The translations under genes were made by a program, and so were the position numbers. Below the pieces are notes generated by a model, which worked only from the letters and a program-made list of their open reading frames with translations, had not been told where the DNA came from and searched no databases. A stretch of 64,000 nucleotides of DNA from Nostoc calcicola FACHB-3891. Its GTDB lineage: Bacteria; Cyanobacteriota; Cyanobacteriia; Cyanobacteriales; Nostocaceae. The stretch is from positions 39,246-103,245 of the forward strand of contig NZ_JACJRQ010000030.1 in NCBI RefSeq assembly GCF_014697355.1, written 5' to 3'. Below are positions 57,855 through 64,000 of this stretch, in pieces (positions within the stretch are counted from its first letter, which is position 1; each line of letters opens with the position of its first letter).

Positions 57855-58185
57855 GGTGAGATGAGGGGGATGAGGGGGATGAGAAGGTAGGGGAAAAGGT
57901 TAAAGGGTAAAGGGCAAAGGGATAAATTTAACCGAGTACCGTGGGTTTAAATCGCCCGGTTCAATAACCGGCCAGTTTTGGGTCGGGGTCTAAATCCCCG
58001 GACGCGACGCTCGAGTACTCGCTTGTCGCCGGCGCTATCGCAGACTCGGCGGGAGCAAGGCTTTCACAAAACTTAATTACGAATTACGTTAGCGGAGCGG
58101 GGCCTTAGCCCATTACGAATTATTTAACCTTTCCCCCCTTACCCCTTTCCCTTTCCCCCTTCCTAATGCCCAATGCCCCATTCCC
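57855..58185. mobile_element. Palindromic repeat split by a 188-bp insertion with 8-bp duplication
   Basis: The flanks match the intact element at 46245-46385 (GAGAAGGTAGGGGAAAAGG ... GGGATAAATTTAACC / CTTTCCCCCCTTACCCC ... CCTAATGCCCAATGCCC). At its centre, 57934-58121 is foreign and bounded by ATTTAACC at 57926-57933 and 58122-58129. The insert is GC-rich with GGGTTTAAATCGCCCGGTTC, GGGGTCTAAATCCCCGG and GCGGAGCGGGGCCTTAGCCC segments, itself perhaps composite. Confidence 0.72.
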
Positions 58186-58191
58186 TATCAA

Positions 58192-58827
58192 TTATGGACT
58201 CAGTACTAGTTGCCATTCTTTGCTTTGGGAATTCCACTTAGGTAATTGAGTTTCTCCGACAACATAGGGACCCCAGTAACGACGGGAACCATCTTGTGCA
58301 AAGGCAACTAAAATATCTCCCTTCTCCAGTTTCAAATTATTCTGAGGTAAAGATAAGATTAGTCCTTTGTCACTGCCTTCTTGGGGAGCAAAATCCCAAT
58401 GTGCCGGGACATCATAGTTAGTTTGTTTACCACCAGAGCCTTTTGCTACAGACTGTCGCGCCAGTAAGGCTAGCCGCACAGGCTGATCGGTTTGATTGCT
58501 CATCCGCAAAGTTCCTCGATCTTTGGCTTTGGTAGCTGATTTATCACGATTTACCAAGACAGGATAAGTATTCTCTCTAGTGGTATGTTCTACTTCTTTG
58601 CTTGGGTTCGTTGCTACAGTCGATAAGTTACTAGGAGAGATACTTTTTTCAGGTGAAATCGGTGTAGATGAAGTTGTGTCCCACTTAGAAGTCTCAGGTG
58701 GCTGCGAAGATGTATCTGGGTTTGTGGACTCAAAGGATACACTCACTCCCAAGCATCCCACCAAAGCAACAAGCAGTCCAAAGCAACAGGCTGTAACACC
58801 AAGGTGACGATACACTGAAGATTTCAT
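58192..58827 (-). CDS. Putative lipoprotein of unknown function
   Basis: 211 residues. Signal peptide with lipobox LVALVGC (Cys about 25), a Ser/Thr/Pro-rich spacer (about 30-90), then a beta-rich domain (RGTLRMSNQTDQPVRLALLARQ, YDVPAHWDFAPQEGSDKGLILSLPQNNLKLEKGDILVAFAQDGSRRYWGPYVVG). I recognise the pattern as a conserved cyanobacterial hypothetical lipoprotein. Probably anchored in the outer or plasma membrane facing the periplasm. Confidence 0.75.
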   Translation of the reverse strand: MKSSVYRHLGVTACCFGLLVALVGCLGVSVSFESTNPDTSSQPPETSKWDTTSSTPISPEKSISPSNLSTVATNPSKEVEHTTRENTYPVLVNRDKSATKAKDRGTLRMSNQTDQPVRLALLARQSVAKGSGGKQTNYDVPAHWDFAPQEGSDKGLILSLPQNNLKLEKGDILVAFAQDGSRRYWGPYVVGETQLPKWNSQSKEWQLVLSP

Positions 58828-59395
58828 ATTGATTGATAGTTATTAGAAATAAATATTTGTTTAGGCTTGACCAAATAGTAGCCCATTATCATAAAAGGCG
58901 ATCGCAGAAAGTAGCCTAATATAGATTTTCCTCAAATTATTGTGAGGAATGTATGATAAATATCATTTGAAGTGACAAACATTTGAAGGAAATAATTCCT
59001 TTGATGTTTGATTAACAAGGGGTGTAGAGACAAATTCCTTGGTATTTTGTCCGTAAGTTCGCATAAACAAAATAAAATTAGATACTTAATCAGGAAATTC
59101 ATTTGTATAAAACAATAAAAATTTAGTGAAACCGCTAGCGGTTTCAACAAAGGGTCAATTGCCAAACCTAGAATAAATCTAGGCTGCATATTTCATCTTC
59201 CACTTGGAAAGGTTGCCTTTGAAGAGGCACTGTACTTCCCTAAAGATGATAAAATGTACGAAAAATTTGAATAAACACTGGCGACCCAGTAGATATCTAT
59301 AATATTAACAAACAAGCTGATGCTAAAACCAATTTTCTCCATTTGAATATTGATATATTTCAAGATATGTTGACTTTTTTCCCAAAGTCCCTTCA
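58828..59395. other. AT-rich gene-free region
   Basis: 568 bases with no gene. Two small minus-strand frames (58932-59189, 59193-59408) look random. ACCGCTAGCGGTTTC near 59130 contains a perfect ACCGCTAGCGGT palindrome of 12 bp, possibly a protein-binding site. The end must carry the promoter of the ycf20-like gene. Confidence 0.45.
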
Positions 59396-59728
59396 ATGCA
59401 AAACACACGTCTTAATAACTTGTTCGATGCCATTGCTAGACAGTTGGGGCAATGGTTCCTAAATCCTTGGCGGCGACTATCGTTGCTGATAATTAGTTTT
59501 TTGTTCGGTTTTTTTCTGGGAAACGCAGTTTCCACCACAGCAGGTCAACGCGCAGAATTAGATATTCTGGCAGCTGGTTTTTTAGTACTGTTGACGGAAA
59601 TTACTAGCAGAATATTTTACAGCCAGAGTTTTTTCACGAGGCGATCGCTCTTGGTAGACTCATTAAATCTTCTGAAAGTTGGCTTCACCTACAGCCTGTT
59701 TCTTGAAGCCTTTAAGTTGGGATCGTAG
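59396..59728 (+). CDS. Ycf20-like protein (DUF565)
   Basis: 110 residues: MQNTRLNNLFDAIARQLGQWFLNPWRRLSLLIISFLFGFFLGNAVSTTAGQRAELDILAAGFLVLLTEITSRIFY..., with two to three membrane helices. This matches the Ycf20/DUF565 family shared by cyanobacteria and chloroplasts; the algal/plant relatives affect non-photochemical quenching, but the function is not settled. The gene ends 41 bases before the glycerate kinase start, so the two probably form an operon. Confidence 0.9.
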   Translation: MQNTRLNNLFDAIARQLGQWFLNPWRRLSLLIISFLFGFFLGNAVSTTAGQRAELDILAAGFLVLLTEITSRIFYSQSFFTRRSLLVDSLNLLKVGFTYSLFLEAFKLGS

Positions 59729-59770
59729 GATGGGGATCAGGGAGATGGGGAGATGGGGAGATGGGGAGAT
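59729..59770 (+). repeat. GGGGAGAT tandem providing ribosome site and start codons
   Basis: GGGATCAGGGAGATGGGGAG followed by two more ATGGGGAG units ends in ATGGCAAAAG. Each unit contains both a GGGAG ribosome-like sequence and an ATG in the reading frame of the downstream gene, so translation could begin at several units. Confidence 0.6.
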
Positions 59771-60722
59771 GGCAAAAGTTTTTGGGATTACGCCGGAAAA
59801 TGTAGACGAAGCAATCGAAAAGCGATCGCATTTACTAAAATCTGTCTTGCCAGCTTTTAACGAGTTCTCCCAAACTACCCTCCAAAGAGAACCCCAGGAA
59901 ATGTTACAAGTTTTGTGGGACTTGTGGCTGCCTTTGGGGATTAAACTTGCATCGCACCGCCAACAGTTGGGACGCCCTTTGATTCAGGGGATTTTGGGAG
60001 GACAAGGGACTGGGAAAACCACAATGTGCAAAGTTCTCAGTTTGATTCTCCATCAATTGGGATATCGGACTGTGAGTTTGTCTTTGGATGACTTATATAA
60101 AACTTACAGCGATCGCTTGCTTTTAACACAACAAGATCCCCGCTTGATTTGGCGCGGTCCCCCAGGAACCCACGATGTAGATTTGGGCTTAAATTTACTA
60201 GATCGAATCCGCGAATTGCAAAGCCCAGTGATGGTTCCGCGCTTTGATAAATCAGCTTATGGGGGTGCTGGCGATCGCACTAATCCAGAAATCGTTACAA
60301 ACATAGATATTGTACTATTTGAAGGTTGGTTTGTCGGTGTCCGACCAATTAACGCAGATTTATTTGATACTGCACCGCCGCCAATTCTCACAGATGAAGA
60401 TAAAGCATTTGCTCGTGATATGAATCTTCGCCTCCACGATTATCTACCACTGTGGGAGCGATTAGACAGTTTAATTGTGCTGTATCCCACCGATTACCGC
60501 TGTTCTTTGGACTGGCGCAAACAAGCGGAACAACAGATGATTGCTGCGGGTAAATCGGGAATGAGCAATTCAGAGATAGAGCAATTTGTCAATTATTTTT
60601 GGCGATCGCTTCACCCGGAATTATTCATCAAGCCCTTGGTAAAAGATGCAACAGCGGTTGATTTAGTGATTGAGATTCATGGCGATCGGAGTATTGGTAA
60701 ACTTTATGGCGATCGGACTTAG
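59769..60722 (+). CDS. D-glycerate 3-kinase (plant/cyanobacterial type)
   Basis: 317 residues from the ATG at 59769, where family similarity begins (MAKVFGITPENVDEAIEKRS); alternative in-frame ATGs lie in the repeat just upstream. P-loop GGQGTGKTT (about 78-86), SLSLDDLYKTYSDR, PGTHDVDLG, PRFDKSAYGGAGDR, IVLFEGWFVGVRP, WRKQAEQQMIAAGKSGMSNSEIEQFVNYFWRSLHPELF. This P-loop kinase, related to plant GLYK, phosphorylates glycerate in the last step of photorespiration. Follows the Ycf20-like gene. Confidence 0.92.
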   Translation: MAKVFGITPENVDEAIEKRSHLLKSVLPAFNEFSQTTLQREPQEMLQVLWDLWLPLGIKLASHRQQLGRPLIQGILGGQGTGKTTMCKVLSLILHQLGYRTVSLSLDDLYKTYSDRLLLTQQDPRLIWRGPPGTHDVDLGLNLLDRIRELQSPVMVPRFDKSAYGGAGDRTNPEIVTNIDIVLFEGWFVGVRPINADLFDTAPPPILTDEDKAFARDMNLRLHDYLPLWERLDSLIVLYPTDYRCSLDWRKQAEQQMIAAGKSGMSNSEIEQFVNYFWRSLHPELFIKPLVKDATAVDLVIEIHGDRSIGKLYGDRT

Positions 60723-60934
60723 GGAGTTAGGTTTCAAGGAAATCAGCTAGAAACAAACACTGTAAATTAGACCTCTTGCATAAATATTTTTTTTCTCTCA
60801 CGCAGAGGCGCAAAGGCGCAGAGAAGAGAACGGAGAGAAGGACTTTTGCAATTTGATAAATCTTTTACAATCCAAAATCTAAAATCTAAAATCAACAATG
60901 GTATAGTGTGTATTCACTGCCATCAAATTTTACA
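60723..60934. repeat. CGCAGAGGCGCAAAGGCGC and AATCTAAAATC repeats
   Basis: ACGCAGAGGCGCAAAGGCGC (60800-60820), of the same family as 43124, and CCAAAATCTAAAATCTAAAA (60872-60892), the same heptamer family as the Y RNA spacers. No gene. Confidence 0.6.
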
Positions 60935-61519
60935 ATGTCTCTTGCTCCTTGGCGAGGTGCGATCGCCCATGCCCTTCATCGCAACCGCAGTCTTGTTTAT
61001 GCCCGTTACCTGCAACTAGCAACGGTACAGGCCAATGGTCGCCCCGCTAATCGGACTCTAGTCTTTCGTGGCTTTCTAGAAGATACCAACCAGCTAAAAT
61101 TTATCACAGATAGCCGTAGCGCCAAAGCCGACCAAATACAGCAACAACCTTGGGCAGAGGTTTGCTGGTACTTTCCCAATACACGAGAACAATTCCGTAT
61201 TACTGGCTGTTTGACTCTGGTAGATAATGATGATTCGCACCAGCATTTAAAGCCAGCACGAATTTCTACTTGGCAAGAACTCAGTGATGCGGCACGTTTA
61301 CAGTTTGCTTGGCCTCATCCTGGTAAAACTAGAGTTAAAGAAGCACAAGCCTTTGAGCCACCAGCACCCGACCCTGTGCAACCGTTACCTAATTTTTGTC
61401 TACTCCTACTCGACCCAGTAGAAGTAGATCATTTAGAATTGCGCGGTGAACCACAGAATAGAAAATTTTATGGCCGGGATGAAAATCAGGAATGGTTTTG
61501 TGAAGAAATCAATCCTTAA
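60935..61519 (+). CDS. PPOX-class FMN-binding protein (cyanobacterial family)
   Basis: 194 residues from the ATG at 60935 (MSLAPWRGAIAHALHRNRSLVYARYLQLATVQANGRPANRTLVFRGF). The split-barrel flavin site is visible in RPANRTLVFRGF, FITDSRSAKADQI, WAEVCWYFPNTREQFRITG, and the end FELRGEPQNRKFY-like HLELRGEPQNRKFYGRDENQEW resembles pyridoxamine phosphate oxidase. It belongs to a cyanobacterial/plant branch whose substrate is unknown, so I do not call it pdxH. Confidence 0.88.
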   Translation: MSLAPWRGAIAHALHRNRSLVYARYLQLATVQANGRPANRTLVFRGFLEDTNQLKFITDSRSAKADQIQQQPWAEVCWYFPNTREQFRITGCLTLVDNDDSHQHLKPARISTWQELSDAARLQFAWPHPGKTRVKEAQAFEPPAPDPVQPLPNFCLLLLDPVEVDHLELRGEPQNRKFYGRDENQEWFCEEINP

Positions 61520-61611
61520 TTTTCTCATTTAGGAGTTATGGAGTTAGAAGGTGCAAAGTTGGCATTTATGATTTTTATTCCTCACTTCTCACTCTTAACT
61601 CCTAACTTGAT

Positions 61612-62379
61612 TTAAATACCCGCACCATCTAGAAACTGCTGTATTGCTTTATCTCTAAGGCTACACACAGGAGCATTTTGTGATAAATCAGCTTCCTTAG
61701 AAGCTACAGAACCTGCCAATACAGGGGTTTTTCCATTTGAAGAACGGGTGTGCTGAAGATTTTGTATTTGTTCTTCGAGTAACTCAATTCGGTTGACTAA
61801 AGCTCGAATTACTTCGGCTTCCGAGTCTGGTAGGTTATTGTGTTCCAATGGAGCAACTCTGACTCCAGAACGATACACAATACGACCAGGTATCCCTACC
61901 ACAGTGCAGTCAGAAGGGACATCCCTGAGGACAACTGACCCAGCGCCAATGCGGACATTATTGCCAATTTGGATATTTCCCAGGACTTTTGCTCCAGCAC
62001 CGACTACAACATTTTCACCCAAAGTAGGATGGCGCTTGCCGCATTGTTTACCCGTCCCTCCAAGGGTGACACCTTGATAAATTAGGGCATAGTCTCCGAC
62101 GATCGCAGTTTCACCAATTACGACACCCATCCCGTGGTCAATGAACACACCATGTCCAATTGTTGCGCCTGGGTGAATTTCAATTCCAGTCAAAAACCGA
62201 GCCAAGTGAGAAATCAGACGCGGGATAAAGGGAAGACCAAGACTATGGAGCCAGTGAGCCAGCCTATGCAATAACAAGGCTTGCAAACCAGGGTAACAAA
62301 ATAAAACTTCCAGCCAGTTCCGGGCAGCCGGGTCACGTTCAAATATGATACGGAAGTCAGCACGCAGTGTAGATAACAC
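61612..62379 (-). CDS. cysE: Serine O-acetyltransferase
   Basis: 255 residues. N-terminal helical part (MLSTLRADFRIIFERDPAARNWLEVLFCYPGLQALLLHRLAHWL), then left-handed beta-helix hexapeptides (IEIHPGATIGHGVFIDHGMGVVIGETAIVGDYALIYQGVTLGGTGKQCGKRHPTLGENVVVGAGAKVLGNIQIGNNVRIGAGSVVL) with catalytic His in IDHG and substrate motif KRHP. It makes O-acetylserine for cysteine synthesis. The tail after residue 195 (EHNNLPDSEAEVIRALVNRIELLEEQIQNL) has a coiled coil and a divergent extension. The long-recognised truncated N-terminus (no 60-residue SATase N domain) is the form usual in cyanobacteria. Confidence 0.95.
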   Translation of the reverse strand: MLSTLRADFRIIFERDPAARNWLEVLFCYPGLQALLLHRLAHWLHSLGLPFIPRLISHLARFLTGIEIHPGATIGHGVFIDHGMGVVIGETAIVGDYALIYQGVTLGGTGKQCGKRHPTLGENVVVGAGAKVLGNIQIGNNVRIGAGSVVLRDVPSDCTVVGIPGRIVYRSGVRVAPLEHNNLPDSEAEVIRALVNRIELLEEQIQNLQHTRSSNGKTPVLAGSVASKEADLSQNAPVCSLRDKAIQQFLDGAGI

Positions 62380-62449
62380 GAGATAGCACCCTCGGAAAGC
62401 ACAACAAGCTACTATCCCATATTATCGTCTCAGGTGTTACAGATAAAAA

Positions 62450-62562
62450 ATGGGGCATTGGGGATTAGGAGGGGGCAAAGGGAAAGGGGTAAGGGGGAAA
62501 GGTTAAATTTATCCCTTTACCCTTTACCCTTTAACCTTTTCCCCTACCTCCTCATCTCCCCA
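62450..62562. repeat. Palindromic purine/pyrimidine repeat, inverted intact copy
   Basis: GGATTAGGAGGGGGCAAAGG ... GGGGGAAAGGTTAAATTTAT ... CTTTAACCTTTTCCCCTACC: the 46245 element on the opposite strand without the insertion seen at 57934, thus giving the pre-insertion state. Confidence 0.7.
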
Positions 62563-63054
62563 TCACTCCTGCTCCACTGTCAGAGTATAATCCCGCTTCA
62601 TTCCAGGATTAAATGTCCCTACCCAAATTCGATAAGTGCCTTTTTTCCAGTCGCGATCGTCAACGCTAGCATCTTTAATTTTGCCAGTGTCATCGCCGCA
62701 GCGAATCGTCTTCTTATCTGGGCCTTGGATCAGTAAAGTGGTATCGTTGTTATTGCTATCAATCTGTACTTTCAACTGGGAAAAGTCATTTTCCAAAACC
62801 ATAATGTGGTCTGGAGTGGGATCTGCAAAACCGATACAAGCTTTTTGCTCGCGATCGCGGTTAGTAATAGCAGACAAGGAATAAGAACCACCTGTAAATC
62901 CTTGCACTTTTCCTTGTGCTGGATCGAAGTTTGTTGACAGCGTAAAAGTACCAAAATTTGCTGTTTCTGCTATTACCGGGGTAGCTGTTAAGGCGGTAAG
63001 TATAGCTAACAAGCAACCGAGGCGAAACTCAAGTCGGGGGCGACAGTATTTCAT
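62563..63054 (-). CDS. Secreted beta-rich protein of unknown function
   Basis: 163 residues. Signal peptide about 1-29 (LGCLLAILTALTATPVIAE). The mature part has two Cys (KACIGFADP, TIRCGDDTG) and the pattern HIMVLENDFSQLKVQIDSNNNDTTLLIQGPDKKTIRCGDD...KGTYRIWVGTF, reminiscent of bacterial pre-peptidase C-terminal (PPC) domains and of conserved cyanobacterial periplasmic proteins. Probably periplasmic; no catalytic motif seen. Confidence 0.8.
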   Translation of the reverse strand: MKYCRPRLEFRLGCLLAILTALTATPVIAETANFGTFTLSTNFDPAQGKVQGFTGGSYSLSAITNRDREQKACIGFADPTPDHIMVLENDFSQLKVQIDSNNNDTTLLIQGPDKKTIRCGDDTGKIKDASVDDRDWKKGTYRIWVGTFNPGMKRDYTLTVEQE

Positions 63055-63390
63055 AGTAGCCCTCCAACAGGCTTTTAAAATAGTAATTATATATACATAA
63101 TTCTAATGAAAAAATTACAGTAAGATTGTAGTCTGGTGTGCCACATTCAAATGTGCCACAATTAGGCTGATGCTCGATCTTCCAAAAACGATCAAACATC
63201 AGTCTTTTGTTGGGGCTGTCTATAAAATCAAGTTTTTAAGAATTTCTTCAAAACCAAAATTTCTGCATAAAAGGTAATGTAACCCCTGATTAATAATTAG
63301 AGACTCGTATTCCTCTGAGATGGGAGGCAAAAGACTATTCGGGAATATTCAGAATATAGCTGATGTATTATCCATAACCGAGAATTTACT
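63055..63390. other. AT-rich gap, no gene
   Basis: 336 bases. GTGTGCCACATTCAAATGTGCCACA (63136-63160) contains a direct repeat GTGCCACA/GTGCCACA around ATTCAAAT; nothing else stands out. Confidence 0.4.
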
Positions 63391-63780
63391 ATGCCTACTA
63401 CATCTGGTATTCAAATCACACTTGATCTGAGAAACCCTCAGTTAGATGACGAAGCATTGGAAAAATTAACCCAAAGCCTTCGGCGCAAAATCCTTGACTT
63501 ACAGAACTTCCAACAAATAAATTACCCAATCTTATGGGGTGGGCAACATGAGCGCCTTTGTATACGGGCGCTCATGTTGCCCACCCCACAAGAAGTAGTT
63601 GAGTATTTTTTTATTTGTCAGTCTCTAGCGCTCTTGCGTCACTCTGGGGTAAAACCTTAATTTTTCGTTGGCTGAAACGCCGAAAATTCGTTAATTTTTC
63701 CCAGACGATGAAAGAGGGCTAGACGAAGTAAAAGACGTTAAACCTATCCTCAGTCCTAATCCACCAGCAGGAAACAAACG
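63391..63780 (+). pseudogene. Small EAD-like protein gene broken by a hairpin repeat
   Basis: Starts MPTTSGIQITLDLRNPQLDDEALEKLTQSLRRKILDL, the N-terminus of a family of about 90-residue cyanobacterial proteins often found beside caspase-like or CHAT protease conflict genes. After about residue 45 the frame runs into a perfect hairpin (63535-63588) and stops at 63660. Beyond it, in another frame, RGLDEVKDVKPILSPNPPAGNKRL (about 63708-63784) resembles the continuation of the family. So one gene has been split and then cut again by the AAGGGACTTCC repeat. Family assignment is from memory and moderate. Confidence 0.5.
63535..63588. repeat. 22-bp perfect hairpin repeat
   Basis: Left arm 63535-63556 and right arm 63567-63588 are perfectly complementary over 22 bases (core GGGCAACATGAGCGCC), with a 10-base loop TTTGTATACG. 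A palindromic repeat inserted in a coding sequence. Confidence 0.8.
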
Positions 63781-63782
63781 AT

Positions 63783-63889
63783 TAAGGGACTTCCAGAAAA
63801 TAAAATATACAGTAGGGTGTGTTAGGCGAAAGTCGTAACGCACCGCCACATATATCGGTGCGTTACGCTGTCGCTAACGCACCCTACTG
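63783..63889. repeat. AAGGGACTTCC end followed by GTAGGGTGCGTTA hairpin
   Basis: TTAAGGGACTTCCAGAAAAT (63783 on), then an imperfect long hairpin: AGTAGGGTGTGTTAGGCGAA ... CGTAACGCACCG (63811-63845) against CGGTGCGTTACGCTG ... AACGCACCCTACT (63856-63888). The latter is a very common cyanobacterial repeat. Confidence 0.65.
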
Positions 63890-63941
63890 GACTGACACAG
63901 CTAAAATAGTGCAATAGATATGCCAAGATGAGGACTCGAAA

Positions 63942-64000
63942 GTGGGAAGAGGTCGCCGAGATAAAGTCCATCTGACGGTAGAACAGAGAGAAAAACTCGA
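63942..64000 (+). CDS. Start of a probable transposase (cut by window edge)
   Basis: From a GTG at 63942: VGRGRRDKVHLTVEQREKL, open to the edge. The pattern GRRxKVxLTxEQREKL is like the N-terminal helix-turn-helix of IS630-type transposases. Only 19 codons are visible, so the call is tentative. Confidence 0.35.
   Translation, partial: MGRGRRDKVHLTVEQREKL

Overview
The window is chromosomal DNA of a filamentous, probably heterocyst-forming cyanobacterium (Nostocales type). Evidence: very frequent GCGATCGC (HIP1) octamers; cyanobacterial genes (photosystem II S4 protein, Ycf20, LrtA-type hibernation factor, plant-type glycerate kinase); a kaiABC cluster followed by a TolC/HgdD-type gene and preceded by a divergent histidine kinase, an arrangement I recall from Anabaena/Nostoc; and heavy loading of gene gaps with short tandem repeats and palindromic repeats.

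Layout. 1-18.8 kb, all minus strand: giant repeat-rich surface proteins alternating with giant multidomain glycosyltransferases. Two modules, each a TIGR03032 + GNAT + TPR + O-GlcNAc-transferase-like (GT41) enzyme followed by an FG-GAP/VCBS/RTX surface protein, look like an old duplication; a Calx-beta surface protein is cut by the left edge. 19-28 kb: housekeeping and transport (acyltransferase, PrxQ, LrtA, LipB, polar amino acid ABC transporter, SulP/BicA-like anion transporter). 28.3-33.5 kb: class II ribonucleotide reductase nrdJ broken by a 2.5 kb group II intron (with reverse transcriptase) and a 345 bp group I intron; all three exons join in frame. 33.5-35.8 kb: mobile-element graveyard (broken tnpB carrying a MITE-like repeat, an IS605-type right end, an inverted-repeat element). 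36-40 kb: RRM protein, aminotransferase, YjbQ, PyrD, a membrane protein with an HTH-like tail. 40.5-43.1 kb: an array of tRNA-like Y RNAs around a Ro60 (TROVE) gene. 43-46 kb: small genes and repeats. 46.5-55.7 kb: tolC, kaiC, kaiB, kaiA and a divergent hybrid kinase. 55.8-63 kb: GT39-like glycosyltransferase, Ycf20, glycerate kinase, PPOX flavoprotein, CysE, secreted proteins. The right end is decayed: a gene broken by a 22-bp hairpin, then the start of a probable transposase.

Most striking is the Ro/Y RNA locus. A consensus promoter (TTGACA-17-TACAAT) precedes four successive tRNA-like RNAs, each with acceptor stem, D-arm (degenerate in the first), T-arm and a central Y RNA-like insert in place of the anticodon arm; the rsr/Ro60 gene follows and a fifth, D-arm-less copy with its own U-run lies behind it. 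The small hairpin in the insert keeps a GNRA loop in four copies and becomes UUCG in the fifth, which argues for selected RNA structure.

Second theme: short intergenic repeats have repeatedly entered coding sequence and structured RNA without breaking them. In-frame insertions sit in linkers of both giant glycosyltransferases, inside one GT41 domain, in the GT39-like enzyme, in a T-loop of one Y RNA and probably in a loop of the group I intron.
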